From an uncultured Devosia sp. (lineage in GTDB: Bacteria; Pseudomonadota; Alphaproteobacteria; Rhizobiales; Devosiaceae): a DNA stretch of 64,000 bases. Positions 1 to 8,619 of the stretch are shown here, one piece after another. Below the pieces are notes generated by a model, which was not told the DNA's origin, made no database searches, and saw only the letters and a program-made list of their open reading frames with translations. Location: positions 62,001 through 126,000 of the forward strand of contig NZ_CAJXJS010000001.1 of assembly GCF_913055165.1 (NCBI RefSeq). Direction: 5' to 3'. Every line of letters starts with the position of its first letter. Positions within the stretch are counted from its first letter, which is position 1. The position numbers were made by a program, and so were the translations under genes.

Positions 1-1972
1 CCACATGTCCTGATCGGAGGTGTTCGCGCCGGTAAATGCCGGCCTCATGCCACTCGCCGTTCGAATAGAACCTCGTGCGCTGGTCGGCCTCCGGGAGCCG
101 GGCGGCTGTCGGCTGTACCGTGCAGACTTCGGGTCGCGAGCCGGTACCGATCGCCTCTACCGACAGCGATTCAACCACCAGCATTTTGCCAGGATCGACG
201 AACCCAAACCGCGCACGGTGGCTGCGCTCGAAACTTTCCTGCAGCGTGTGTGTGTCGGTGCCGCTCGCCCAATCCTGCCCGAAAGCGATAGCGGGGCTAG
301 AAAACAGCGGAACTTCCACCGTGGTGTCGGTCCCATGATACCTGAGGTGAACCGTACCATTGACCTTCATCTCTTCGAGATCGACGTGCTGATCAAGAAG
401 TTCCCCTACCGCCTCCCGGCCAATACGCCGTGAAATGGTGTCCACTTCGGCAATGACGCTGCCATCCAGTTCCAGGTCCACCGTTGCCTGACGGATGGAG
501 CGCAGGTCTGCCAGCCCCATGCCGTATGCCGACAGCAGCCCGGAATAGGGATGCACCAGAACCGTGCTCATACCCAGTGCGTCGGCAACGAGGCAGGCAT
601 GCTGGCCGCTCGCCCCGCCGAACGCGTTCAGCACATACTTGGTTACGTCATAGCCGCGAGCAATCGAGATCGACTTGACGGCCTCAGCCATGTTTGCCAC
701 CGCGATGGCGAGAAAACCATCGGCGACCTGCTCGGGGGTACGTCCATCCCCGATCTGTTGGGCGAGTTCGGCAAAAGCCGCCGTCACAGCCCCGGCATCG
801 AGGGGCTGGTTCTGGAGGGGGCCGAAGATCGGCGGAAACAGCTCAGGCCGCAGTTTACCAACCATGACGTTGGCATCCGTCACAGTCAGAGGGCCGCCTC
901 TCCGGTAGCATTTGGGTCCGGGATTGGCTCCGGCGGAATCGGGTCCGACCCGGAACCGTGAACCATCAAAGTGCAGGATCGACCCGCCGCCCGCGGCGAC
1001 GGTATGTATCTGCATCATGGGCGCACGCATCCGAACACCGGCGACCTCGGTTTCGAAGGCACGCTCGTAGTCGCCATCGAAATGGGCGACGTCCGTAGAC
1101 GTTCCGCCCATATCGAATCCTATGGTGCTCGAATAACCAGCTTCAATTGCAGTCTGGGCAAGCGCGACCACACCGCCCGCTGGGCCGGACAGTATTGCAT
1201 CTCTGCCTTGGAAGCGATCGGCGGAAGTCAGCCCGCCGGAGGACATCATGAACATCAGGCGAGCGCCCGAGCGGTCCAGATCGAGTTCTTCGGACACCTG
1301 GTCAACATAGCGCTTGAGGATGGGCGACAGGTAGGCGTCGACAACCGTCGTGTCGCCCCTGCTAACGAATTTGATGAGCGGTGACACTTCATGGCTCACC
1401 GAAACCTGCGGAAATCCCAAAGCGCGCGCCAGCCTGGCAACCGCTTGCTCGTGAGCGAAGTGACGGTAGCCATGCATCAGCACGATGGCGACCGAACGAA
1501 AACCCTCCGCCCAGAGCCGTTGCAGTTTTTCGGCAACTTCGACCTCATCGAGGGCCCGTTCAACCGTTCCGTCATTGAGGATTCGCTCGTTCAGCTCGAT
1601 CACGCGGCTATAGAGCAGTTCCGGCTTGATGATTTCCTGAGCGAAGATATCGGGCCGTGCCTGATAGCCGATCTCAAGTGCGTCGCGGAAGCCATGCGTG
1701 GTGATCAACGCAGTTGGCTCACCCTTGCGCTCGAGCAGAGCATTGGTCGCCACGGTCGTGCCCATGCGGACATCACCTACAGTACCGGGAGGGATTGGCT
1801 GCCCTGGCTCCAGGGCGAGAAGGGCGCGAATTCCCGCAACGGCGGCATCCCGATACGCCTCGCCATTCTCGGACAGCAACTTCCGTGCATGAAGGTTGCC
1901 CTGAGGGTCGCGACCAATGACGTCGGTAAAGGTGCCGCCGCGATCGATCCAAAAGTCCCAAGCGCGGCCCAT
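1..1972 (-). CDS. Hydantoinase/5-oxoprolinase family protein (HyuA/OplAH N-terminal half), truncated by window edge
   Basis: The frame is open from an ATG at 1972 to the left edge, giving 657 residues without a stop. The N-terminus carries DRGGTFTD (residues 10-17) and [16 protein letters not shown] (about 70-85). A second nucleotide-binding loop, [10 protein letters not shown], lies in the middle. These are hallmarks of the ATP-dependent hydantoinase A/5-oxoprolinase family, which opens cyclic amides such as 5-oxoproline or hydantoins in the cytoplasm. The KLLSE segment and the ALLERKGE motif favour 5-oxoprolinase over acetophenone-carboxylase-type relatives. Whether the HyuB half is fused, as in the roughly 1200-residue enzymes, lies outside the window. 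The start was chosen because GAAGAG sits just upstream and GGTFTD is correctly spaced. It diverges from the MarR gene at 2118. Substrate is inferred only. Confidence 0.9.
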   Translation of the reverse strand, partial: MGRAWDFWIDRGGTFTDVIGRDPQGNLHARKLLSENGEAYRDAAVAGIRALLALEPGQPIPPGTVGDVRMGTTVATNALLERKGEPTALITTHGFRDALEIGYQARPDIFAQEIIKPELLYSRVIELNERILNDGTVERALDEVEVAEKLQRLWAEGFRSVAIVLMHGYRHFAHEQAVARLARALGFPQVSVSHEVSPLIKFVSRGDTTVVDAYLSPILKRYVDQVSEELDLDRSGARLMFMMSSGGLTSADRFQGRDAILSGPAGGVVALAQTAIEAGYSSTIGFDMGGTSTDVAHFDGDYERAFETEVAGVRMRAPMMQIHTVAAGGGSILHFDGSRFRVGPDSAGANPGPKCYRRGGPLTVTDANVMVGKLRPELFPPIFGPLQNQPLDAGAVTAAFAELAQQIGDGRTPEQVADGFLAIAVANMAEAVKSISIARGYDVTKYVLNAFGGASGQHACLVADALGMSTVLVHPYSGLLSAYGMGLADLRSIRQATVDLELDGSVIAEVDTISRRIGREAVGELLDQHVDLEEMKVNGTVHLRYHGTDTTVEVPLFSSPAIAFGQDWASGTDTHTLQESFERSHRARFGFVDPGKMLVVESLSVEAIGTGSRPEVCTVQPTAARLPEADQRTRFYSNGEWHEAGIYRREHLRSGHV

Positions 1973-2001
1973 CTCTTCGTCCCCATTCTTAATGACATAA
2001 T

Positions 2002-2027
2002 ATCGATAAATTATCGATGTTACATCG
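2002..2027. promoter_or_regulatory. Two overlapping palindromes in the divergent hydantoinase/MarR promoter
   Basis: ATCGATAA (2002-2009), one A, then TTATCGAT (2011-2018) form a perfect 8-1-8 palindrome. CGATGT (2015-2020), T, ACATCG (2022-2027) form a second perfect 6-1-6 palindrome overlapping it by four bases. The block is AT-rich in a GC-rich region and lies 30 bp upstream of the hydantoinase start and about 90 bp upstream of the MarR start. The inferred role is the MarR operator controlling both promoters. Confidence 0.6.
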
Positions 2028-2117
2028 TCAATAGATTTTTGGTGGACGGGTAGTTTGACTGCGGTTATGGCTGACGGCGAATGCGCTTATCCCGTCAAGA
2101 GAGTGGAGGAGGCTCCC

Positions 2118-2678
2118 ATGCCCAAGATCGTGGAACCACCAACCGTTCCCCCGGAACTGTCAGAGATCTGGCAAGGAGTAGGGCCAATCGTTTCGTCCGG
2201 TCACCTCGCTCGCGGCGCCCTGCCAGCGCTGTCGGAACTCGAGTTCGGCATGATCATGCTGCACAATGCCTTCAGTCGGTGGATGGTGCGCTGCATGGCT
2301 GCGGCGGGCGTGCCCGACCTTTCGGCCGTGGACGTCCTGGTTCTGCACAACATCAATCATCGCGATAAGGCCAAAACCATGGCCGACATCTCTCTGATGC
2401 TGAATATCGAAGACACCCACATCGTGGCCTACGCGCTGAAGAAACTGCAGCGTCTCGGCTTGATACAAAGCGGACGCAGAGGCAAAGAGAAGCTCGTCAG
2501 CATTACCCCTGCCGGGCGCGCAGTGTGTGAGCGATACGCTGCCATTCGCGAAGAACTCCTCGTGAAGTCGGTTCTTTCCGCCCAGGTGCCGGCCGAGACG
2601 CTTTCCGCCATCGCTGCCCACATGCGAACGCTGTCGGGACAGTATGACCAGGGCACACGGTCAGCGGCATCGCTATAG
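2118..2678 (+). CDS. MarR-family winged-helix transcriptional regulator
   Basis: A 186-residue protein. Residues about 70-150 form a MarR-type winged helix: an ADISLMLNIEDTHIVAYALK recognition region, then RLGLIQSGRRGKEKLVSITPAG as wing and strand. The start at 2118 is preferred over an in-frame ATG at 2055 because GGAGGAGG ends 7 bases upstream. It diverges from the hydantoinase gene and converges with the TRAP dctM gene, so it most likely controls the hydantoinase operon through the palindromes at 2002-2027. MarR proteins usually bind small aromatic or cyclic ligands; the ligand here is unknown. Confidence 0.85.
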   Translation: MPKIVEPPTVPPELSEIWQGVGPIVSSGHLARGALPALSELEFGMIMLHNAFSRWMVRCMAAAGVPDLSAVDVLVLHNINHRDKAKTMADISLMLNIEDTHIVAYALKKLQRLGLIQSGRRGKEKLVSITPAGRAVCERYAAIREELLVKSVLSAQVPAETLSAIAAHMRTLSGQYDQGTRSAASL

Positions 2679-2737
2679 CCGTTGTTCGCTAGCAATACCG
2701 GGACTTGCAGGGCAGCAGGCCACCGCCCTGCACGTGA

Positions 2738-4048
2738 CTAGGCAGGCTGACGAGCCATCATGTCGGGGAGAGCCGTCACGATCTGTGGAAAGACCGTAAT
2801 CGTCAGCACGGCAAGCAGCAGCAGCAGGAAGAACGGAAGTGCGGCGCTTGCGATACGTACGATGTTGTGGCCGGTCATCCCCTGGATAACGAACAGGTTG
2901 AATCCAACTGGGGGCGTGATCTGACTCATCTCAACTACCAGAACCAGATAGATACCGAACCAGATTGGGTCGATTCCTACCGCCAGCACCATCGGCATGA
3001 CGATTGACGTAGTCAGTACCACAACGGAAATCCCGTCTAGAAACATGCCAAGCAAGATGAAGAAGGCGGTCAAGGCAGCGAGCAAGACATAGGGCGACAG
3101 GTCCATGCCGGCGATCCAGGCAGCGAGATTCCGTGGCAACCCCGTGAACCCCATGGCTGAGGTCAGGAATGCCGCCCCCAGTAGTATGAAGGCGATCATG
3201 CAAGATGTACGGGCGGCTGATAGCAGCGCTTCGAGAAATTGCTTGCGCCCGAACGATCCGGTGGCGGCAGCAAGACCCACTGACAACAGCACTCCCACCC
3301 CTGCCGCATCGGTCGGGGATGCGATCCCCGAATATATCGAACCGATCACGCATATGATGAGCAGCGAGACCGGGATGAGGGATCTCGATGCTTTGACCTT
3401 GTCCCGGAACGACATCCTGTCTTCTTCCGCAGGGATTATTCCTGGATTGGCCAGCGCCCTGATGGCGATGTAACCCGAAAAAATCAGCACCAGCATCAGC
3501 CCTGGAAGCACGCCGGCGATAAAGAGGCGTGCAATGGACTGCTCGGTAGCCACGCCATAGACGATGAGAATAATCGAGGGCGGAATCAAAAGGCCAAGGG
3601 TAGCCGACCCCGCCAATGACCCCAGAATGAGTGACTCAGGATAGCCCCGTTGCTTGAGCTCGGGGATCGACATTTTGCCAATCGTTGCCGCCGTTGCAGC
3701 TGAAGATCCGGATACGGCAGCGAATATTCCGCAACCCAGGACATTCACATGCAAGAGGCGGCCGGGAAGTCGGCCCAGCCATGGCGCGAGACCGCGGAAC
3801 ATGTCCTGGCTCAATCGAGATCGAACCAGTATCTCGCCCATAAGGATGAAGAGCGGCAGGGCAGTCAGGGCGTAAGAATGCGAATGTCCGTACATGACGG
3901 TCGCAAGGTTGAGGCCAACTTTGACGTTGGTGAAGGCGGTGAGAGCAAAGAGGCCGACGCCAAACAACGAAAGCGCGACCCAGACACCCGATCCCAGCAA
4001 CAGCAGAAGTACGCCGAGAAGAGCAACAGCAATGCCGAGTTCGCCCAT
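2738..4048 (-). CDS. dctM: TRAP transporter large permease, DctM family
   Basis: A 436-residue, very hydrophobic protein with about a dozen membrane segments. Typical DctM signatures are visible: ALPLFILMGEILVRS near residue 62, GSSAATAATIGKMSIPELKQ near 113, PPSIILIVYG near 156 and TPPVGFNLFVIQG near the C-terminus. DctM forms the elevator-type translocation subunit of tripartite ATP-independent periplasmic transporters, which use sodium gradients to import organic acids or related solutes. The gene begins one base after the dctQ stop, with GAGGAG inside the end of dctQ as ribosome binding site, so the two are translationally coupled. Last gene of a dctP-dctQ-dctM operon. Confidence 0.96.
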   Translation of the reverse strand: MGELGIAVALLGVLLLLLGSGVWVALSLFGVGLFALTAFTNVKVGLNLATVMYGHSHSYALTALPLFILMGEILVRSRLSQDMFRGLAPWLGRLPGRLLHVNVLGCGIFAAVSGSSAATAATIGKMSIPELKQRGYPESLILGSLAGSATLGLLIPPSIILIVYGVATEQSIARLFIAGVLPGLMLVLIFSGYIAIRALANPGIIPAEEDRMSFRDKVKASRSLIPVSLLIICVIGSIYSGIASPTDAAGVGVLLSVGLAAATGSFGRKQFLEALLSAARTSCMIAFILLGAAFLTSAMGFTGLPRNLAAWIAGMDLSPYVLLAALTAFFILLGMFLDGISVVVLTTSIVMPMVLAVGIDPIWFGIYLVLVVEMSQITPPVGFNLFVIQGMTGHNIVRIASAALPFFLLLLLAVLTITVFPQIVTALPDMMARQPA

Positions 4049-4049
4049 C

Positions 4050-4571
4050 TCACATCTCCTCGCCGCTGGCTATGACGGGCTGCTTGCTTCGGAATGTCTG
4101 AACCAGTGTGTCCAGGACTGCTATCTCAAGCAGGGCTACGCCGATGCACATTACCGTTTGGGGTATCCACAGTGGGATGGAAACCCGCCCGGAGGAGACA
4201 TCGTTGAACCGGATGCTGCTCCGCACCAAATCGATCAGAAAGAACAGTGCATAGCCGATTACGGCTGCCGCGGCCGCCAAGACGAGTAACTCGACGATCC
4301 AACGAATTCGCTTGGGCAAATTGGCCGTCACGATCGATACACGAATGTGACCGCCCGACCGAAAGGTGTATGCCAATGCCAGGAAAGTTGAAGCAGCAAG
4401 CAGATACCCCGCGAAGTCACCGTAGGACGGGATACTCGCGGGAATGGGCAAACTTAGTCGCACGCCAACATTGAGAAGCACCTGCGCGCTAATGAGAAGG
4501 CTGATCGCCAAAATGCAGAATGCCGACAGCCAGCCTGCTGATTGATAAAGTGAATCAAGAGATCTACGCAT
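4050..4571 (-). CDS. dctQ: TRAP transporter small permease, DctQ family
   Basis: A 173-residue protein with four predicted membrane helices (about 13-35, 50-70, 87-110, 130-155), the usual size and topology of DctQ. The segment YLLAASTFLALAYTFRSGGH (residues 56-75) matches the family core (a long hydrophobic stretch ending in RxGGHIRV). DctQ scaffolds the DctM permease in the inner membrane. It lies between dctP and dctM on the same strand. Confidence 0.92.
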   Translation of the reverse strand: MRRSLDSLYQSAGWLSAFCILAISLLISAQVLLNVGVRLSLPIPASIPSYGDFAGYLLAASTFLALAYTFRSGGHIRVSIVTANLPKRIRWIVELLVLAAAAAVIGYALFFLIDLVRSSIRFNDVSSGRVSIPLWIPQTVMCIGVALLEIAVLDTLVQTFRSKQPVIASGEEM

Positions 4572-4593
4572 GCCCGAATCCTCCCCAGTTCGA

Positions 4594-4622
4594 GAGCGGG
4601 CCGATCCCTCATCGACCCGCTC
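4594..4622 (-). terminator. Stem-loop between dctP and dctQ
   Basis: GAGCGGG (4594-4600) pairs with CCCGCTC (4616-4622); an inner CGAT/ATCG pairing leaves a five-base loop. It lies immediately after the dctP stop and has no strong T-run. More likely an mRNA stabiliser or partial attenuator favouring the binding protein than a full terminator. Confidence 0.5.
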
Positions 4623-4633
4623 CCAGTCGTAGA

Positions 4634-5593
4634 TTATTTCTTGAATTCTTCCAGTACGCGGAGCGTCGCTTCCGAGCCGTTGGCTTGCAGGTTGACCAGC
4701 ATCTCCTCGCCGATCAGGCGCAGGCCAGTGATCAGTTCGTCGCTGGGCGGATAGATGGTCATGCCGTTATCTGCTAGCAACGAAGTTTGTGTCCCCGTCT
4801 CTTCCTCGGACATGGCCCAGCCTCGCTGTTCCGCAGCTGCTGCGGCAGCCATGATCGCGTCCTTGCTGTCCTGGTCCAGTGCGTCGAATACCGACTGATT
4901 GATGACCACGAGGTTCTTGGGCACCCACGCATTTACCGGCGTGTAGTGGCTGGTGAAATCCCAGGCCGTCGAGGAAACGCCGGTCGAGGGTGACGTCATC
5001 ATGGACTCGACCTGGCCGGTGGCAAAGGCCTGCGGGATGTCGGCGGCCTCGACCTGGATCGGAGCAGCGCCAGCGAGAGCGGCAAACTCTTCCAGAGCAG
5101 CGTTATAGGCACGGAAGCGCAAGCCTTTCAGATCGTCGACCGAGGCGATCTCCTTGTTGGTGTAAAGCCCCTGTGGAGGCCAGGCGACTGAGAAGAGAGG
5201 AATGAGACCTTGTTCCGCAAGAAGCTCGGTAATCACCGGTTTCTGGGCGTTCCAGAGTCGTGTCGCGTCTTGGTAGCTGGTCGCGAGGAAGGGCTGGCTG
5301 TCGAGGCCATAGGCCGCGTCTTCGTTGACCAACTGCGACATGAAGAACTCGCCGATCGGGACCTGCCCCGACCGCACGGCATTCTTGATCTCGCCATGCG
5401 GGAACAGCGATCCCGCCGAATGAACCGTGATGTCGACCTTGCCGCCAGTTGCCTCGCGGACTTCGTCGGCGAAAGTCCTGATGTTGATCGTGTGAAAGAC
5501 AGTGTCCCCATATGGGGTCGGCATGTCCCACGATTGTGCCCAGGCCGTTGTTGAAAGCGCGGCCAAGCCGGCCGCTAAGACAAACTTCATCAT
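4634..5593 (-). CDS. dctP: TRAP transporter periplasmic substrate-binding protein, DctP family
   Basis: Start chosen at 5593 (MMKFVLAAGLAALSTTAWAQ) because it begins a textbook Sec signal peptide cleaved after AWA, with AAGGA upstream; upstream in-frame sequence is uncharged for export. The mature protein of about 300 residues shows DctP features: FADEVREATGGKVDITVHSAGSL, a central GLRFRAYN containing the conserved carboxylate-binding Arg, and SPSTGVSSTAWDF. It captures an organic acid-like ligand in the periplasm for DctQM. First gene of the operon. The ligand cannot be deduced, though a 5-oxoprolinase-type gene and MarR regulator lie just beyond the operon. Confidence 0.94.
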   Translation of the reverse strand: MMKFVLAAGLAALSTTAWAQSWDMPTPYGDTVFHTINIRTFADEVREATGGKVDITVHSAGSLFPHGEIKNAVRSGQVPIGEFFMSQLVNEDAAYGLDSQPFLATSYQDATRLWNAQKPVITELLAEQGLIPLFSVAWPPQGLYTNKEIASVDDLKGLRFRAYNAALEEFAALAGAAPIQVEAADIPQAFATGQVESMMTSPSTGVSSTAWDFTSHYTPVNAWVPKNLVVINQSVFDALDQDSKDAIMAAAAAAEQRGWAMSEEETGTQTSLLADNGMTIYPPSDELITGLRLIGEEMLVNLQANGSEATLRVLEEFKK

Positions 5594-5646
5594 CGAGATC
5601 AATCCTTCCCTTGCAGCGCCACGCGCCGTTCCCTTAGTCAGTGGAC

Positions 5647-5662
5647 GTGATAACGTCATAAC
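5647..5662. promoter_or_regulatory. Imperfect palindrome upstream of dctP (candidate operator)
   Basis: GTGATAACGTCATAAC is a 16-bp palindrome with 12 of 16 positions symmetric around ACGT. It lies about 55 bp upstream of the dctP start, where an operator or -10/-35 overlap would be expected. No adjacent dedicated regulator is evident. Confidence 0.35.
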
Positions 5663-5765
5663 ATCGGCATTTTGTCTGCGTTATGCGTACAAATCAACAG
5701 TTTTGTGATTCGGCGATTCAACTCTCTGGCAACTGCCCTCCAGGGTCGCACCAATGCGTAAAGTC

Positions 5766-5844
5766 TTGAGGTCTTGGCGCAGGCGCAGGCGCAGGCGCAT
5801 GCGCACGGCGCTTGCGCCGGCGGCCGCTTGCGCCAAGACCTCAA
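5766..5844. repeat. Long inverted repeat enclosing a GGCGCA tandem repeat
   Basis: The 16-base arm TTGAGGTCTTGGCGCA at 5766-5781 recurs exactly, inverted, at 5829-5844, with partial pairing continuing inward. Four perfect tandem copies of GGCGCA (5776-5799) and a fifth degenerate copy (TGCGCA, 5800-5805) start inside the left arm. The middle (about 5806-5828) is also GC-rich and self-complementary. It could be a REP-like/extragenic element or a cruciform-forming site. Confidence 0.7.
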
Positions 5845-6110
5845 TCCGAACCGAGCCGACGAGCACTATCGGTGGCGACCAGATTGCGATGATCCTTCAG
5901 AACTCCTTGGCGGCGAGGGCCCGTTCACAGTCCTTCTGGGTGCATCATGCACATAGCTTTTGAGGTTATCCTGCCGAAAGCCCCGAGGTTTCAGAACTCT
6001 TGAGAGTCCTTCTCTCCACATTCATCCCAGAAATCCGCGTTCTTCTGGGCTCCCATCTCAATAGAGCAATCGCTGTTAGGCTTACTGCTTTGTAGACCGA
6101 CTGGGCCCGC

Positions 6111-7211
6111 CTACGGCTTCGGCGGAACGCAGGTCCCGACGGAGCGCCCCTCCTGGCTTGTGACAGCCAGATATGTGGTGCGATATGGTCGTCCAGGGTT
6201 GCCAAGGCGCTCCAACAGGACGTCAAGCATAGACTGGGCCTGCTGCGTCACGCTTGGCCCGATGACTTCGAAGAAGTTTGCGTGCTCGTTTGACAGGTCC
6301 GTGCGGCCCAACAGGATGACCGACAGGTCACGCGGAATTTCGATCCCGTGGGCTGCCAATCCCTCGCGGAAACGGAGCCCGCTTTCGACACCCCAGACAA
6401 TGAGCGCAGTCCAAGGCAAGGAGCTGTCAGCGTTTCGAGACGCAGCGATCCTTTCTATGGCGAGCTCCAGGTATTTTTCGTGTGGCCAGGCCGGGATTTC
6501 CAGCAATCGGCCTGCTTCCCCGTCACAGAGCTCCAAAAAGCGAATCTTGCCCAGTTCGGTGGCGAGCAAAAAATGGGACGTCGTGACCAAGCCGATCCGC
6601 TCGTGCCCGCGGCTCTGCAAGTTCGCAATCGCCCGGCCGATGGATGTACCCCACTCCACCCCCACCGCGTCGACCTCTGTCCCCGCCAACACGGCCCCAT
6701 CCACGACAATGGCGCTGGTCTTGAGCTTTATCGCCTGGAGCATCTCGATGCTGATCGTTTCGAACGAGGACTGGAGTATGCAACCGTCAAAGCCAGGCAG
6801 ATTTCGCAGCACGCGCAATCCGTCGCGGCTGTCGGTGTAAGACACTTCTACCACACTGTGTCCTGCCGCCTGCAGCTTGTCCTGCAATAGCTCAAGCACC
6901 GCTCGTCCGCGCCTTATGCTGGTTGACCTGCGGAGCAGGAGGAAGGACCGGCCTTCTGACCCGCGTACAGCTGTGTCCGGGCCCTCGGACCGATCAACCC
7001 TGTCGACCCCGCCGACGAAGAAGGTGCCTCTGCCTGTCTCCGCCGATATGCGGCCCTCCGCCTTCAACCGCTCGGTGACTTTCTGCACCGCGGTCTGAGA
7101 CAGAGAGAATTGCGACATGAGCGAGCGAACGGTGGGCAGCCGGTCCCCAGGTGATGCCTTTCGGGCCATGTCTTCGAGAAAAGCTTCCAGGCGTGCCAAA
7201 TCCGTCTTCAT
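6111..7211 (-). CDS. GntR-LacI chimeric transcriptional regulator (AraR-like architecture)
   Basis: About 366 residues. The first 70 form a GntR winged helix (GDRLPTVRSLMSQFSLSQTA then LKAEGRISAETGRGTFF). The rest resembles the LacI periplasmic-binding fold: SFLLLRRSTSIRRGRAVLEL, GFDGCILQ, RGHERIGLV and IPRDLSVILLGRTDLSNE. This domain order is that of AraR-type sugar repressors. It diverges from the sugar ABC importer at 7335 and probably represses it, with the sugar as inducer. Start uncertain between ATG 7211 and ATG 7217; neither has a clear ribosome binding site. The 7217 codon lies inside a repeated operator motif, suggesting tight autoregulation. Confidence 0.88.
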   Translation of the reverse strand: MKTDLARLEAFLEDMARKASPGDRLPTVRSLMSQFSLSQTAVQKVTERLKAEGRISAETGRGTFFVGGVDRVDRSEGPDTAVRGSEGRSFLLLRRSTSIRRGRAVLELLQDKLQAAGHSVVEVSYTDSRDGLRVLRNLPGFDGCILQSSFETISIEMLQAIKLKTSAIVVDGAVLAGTEVDAVGVEWGTSIGRAIANLQSRGHERIGLVTTSHFLLATELGKIRFLELCDGEAGRLLEIPAWPHEKYLELAIERIAASRNADSSLPWTALIVWGVESGLRFREGLAAHGIEIPRDLSVILLGRTDLSNEHANFFEVIGPSVTQQAQSMLDVLLERLGNPGRPYRTTYLAVTSQEGRSVGTCVPPKP

Positions 7212-7214
7212 GCC

Positions 7215-7313
7215 CATACAATACAATACGCATTCACTTTCACAATCCCCGCAGAACGAACTTGCGTCCGCCTGCAAGTCGTGCAATATGTGTCATACAT
7301 ATTGTATTGTATG
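7215..7313. promoter_or_regulatory. Operator array of the divergent regulator/ABC promoter
   Basis: TATTGTATTGTATG occurs at 7300-7313 on the plus strand and exactly, on the minus strand, at 7215-7228; the two 14-mers face each other about 85 bp apart. Overlapping the right copy, CAATATGT (7284-7291) and ACATATTG (7297-7304) form an 8-5-8 perfect palindrome. The left copy overlaps the ATG at 7217. The inferred operators belong to the GntR-LacI protein, arranged so that DNA looping could occur. Confidence 0.7.
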
Positions 7314-7334
7314 TTGCGCAGCAGGGAGGAAATC

Positions 7335-8555
7335 ATGCGCTTTAGAGCTACGCTACCACTTCTGGGACTCTTGGCAGGTGTCGCTCCGGCACTCGCGCAA
7401 GAGGCCGAGGTCATTCACTGGTGGACTTCGGAAGGAGAATCCAAGGCCGCCCGCGTTCTGGCTGACGCATTCGAGGCATCTGGCGGCACCTGGGTCGACA
7501 ATGCGATCGCTGGAGCTTCGGCAGCGCGTCAGGCCTCATTCACGCGCATCGTTGCCGGCGACCCTCCGGAGGCTAGCCAGTTCAATTCCGGCCGCGAGTT
7601 CGAGGACCTTGCTGCCCAGGGGCTTCTGACCGACATCTCGGCGGTGGCCCAGGAGGGAAATTGGGATCAAACGGTGCCTCAGGCGCTGCTTGCCTCGGCA
7701 CAGATCGACGGCAAAGTCTTCGCAATGCCCATGAATATTCATGGACGCAACTGGATCTGGTTCAATGCCAAGCTTCTGGAAGAGGTCGGTGCAGAGGTTC
7801 CCGCCGGCTGGGGCGAGGATATGTTTGTGGCGCTCGACAAACTCAAGAGCGCTGGCAAGGTGCCGTTGGCTCTGTCGGGAACGCCGTCATATGAGCTGTC
7901 GCTCTTCGAATCCATCCTGCTCGATATAGGCGGAGCAAACCTCTGGTATGGATTGTACCAGCACCAGGCGCCGGAGGCGTTCGCCAGCGCCGAGCTTCGT
8001 CAGGCCTTCGAGACCTATGCTCGCCTTCGTGACTATGTCGACGTCGGGTCTCCAGGTCGCACCTGGAACGCCGCGACGAACATGGTCATCACCGGCGAGG
8101 CGGGGTTCACGTCGCTGGGCGATTGGGCCAAGGCCGAGTTCGCAGCGGCCGGCCAGACCGCGGGCGTCGACTACGGATGCATCCTTCCCGACGGGGTATT
8201 GCAGATCGGCGGCGACGTCTTCGTCTTCCCCAAGCTCAGCGATGACGATGCCATCAAGGCGCAGCAACTGCTGATCGAGACGCTCGCGGACAATACGACG
8301 CTGCGCAATTTCAATGCGGCCAAGGGATCGATACCGCCACGTGCCGATGTTGACATGACCGGGACCGACGTCTGCGCCGAAAAGGGCAGTGCGGCCCTTC
8401 AAATCAGCGACACCAATGTGCCCAGGCTCACCATGTTGCAGCCTTCCTCGGTGGCAGGAGAAATCCAGGATCTCATCTCCCAGTTCTGGAATGATCCGTC
8501 TCTCGACATTGAGACCGCGATCGCCCGCTACACCGAGATCGTCCTGAACGGCTGA
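7335..8555 (+). CDS. Sugar ABC transporter substrate-binding protein (CUT1 family)
   Basis: Start at ATG 7335 with GGGAGGAAATC directly upstream; the encoded MRFRATLPLLGLLAGVAPALAQ is a Sec signal peptide. The mature protein of about 385 residues begins EAEVIHWWTSEGESKAARVL, the signature of the glucose/mannose (GtsA)-type family 1 extracellular binding proteins. Conserved later segments include FAMPMNIHGRNWIWFN, AGFTSLGDWAKAEF and the C-terminal KGSIPPRADV. First gene of an operon with two permeases, an ATPase and a lyase. The ligand is presumably a sugar or sugar derivative. Confidence 0.95.
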   Translation: MRFRATLPLLGLLAGVAPALAQEAEVIHWWTSEGESKAARVLADAFEASGGTWVDNAIAGASAARQASFTRIVAGDPPEASQFNSGREFEDLAAQGLLTDISAVAQEGNWDQTVPQALLASAQIDGKVFAMPMNIHGRNWIWFNAKLLEEVGAEVPAGWGEDMFVALDKLKSAGKVPLALSGTPSYELSLFESILLDIGGANLWYGLYQHQAPEAFASAELRQAFETYARLRDYVDVGSPGRTWNAATNMVITGEAGFTSLGDWAKAEFAAAGQTAGVDYGCILPDGVLQIGGDVFVFPKLSDDDAIKAQQLLIETLADNTTLRNFNAAKGSIPPRADVDMTGTDVCAEKGSAALQISDTNVPRLTMLQPSSVAGEIQDLISQFWNDPSLDIETAIARYTEIVLNG

Positions 8556-8571
8556 CCGGTTCTGGACGACA

Positions 8572-8601
8572 GCCCATCGGCATTTTGGGATGCCGGTGGG
8601 C
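8572..8601 (+). terminator. Stem-loop directly after the first sugar-binding-protein gene
   Basis: GCCCATCGGCAT (8572-8583) pairs with ATGCCGGTGGGC (8590-8601), a 12-bp stem with one G-T wobble and a six-base loop TTTGGG. No T-run follows, and the permease starts 18 bases later, so it likely protects the upstream mRNA or attenuates read-through. Confidence 0.65.
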
Positions 8602-8619
8602 CAGCCATGGAGATTGTCT

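Larger units (their letters stand above)
5594..6110. other. Intergenic region between dctP and the GntR/LacI regulator
   Basis: About 517 bases without a convincing gene. It holds the TRAP promoter with the 5647-5662 palindrome, a large imperfect hairpin with internal GGCGCA repeats (5766-5844), and about 260 bases of unannotated sequence before the 3' end of the convergently placed regulator at 6111. Short open frames here have no start or coding signature I trust. Confidence 0.6.

Noticed and set aside
5776-5844. CRISPR-like or tRNA-like structure at the intergenic hairpin
   Set aside because: Only one inverted repeat and 6-base tandem units are present, with no regular spacers and no tRNA cloverleaf elements.
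5681-5866. A small protein with LRLRLRQ repeats in the dctP upstream region
   Set aside because: The repeats come from the GGCGCA tandem repeat inside a hairpin; no ribosome binding site and the frame covers the palindromic arms.
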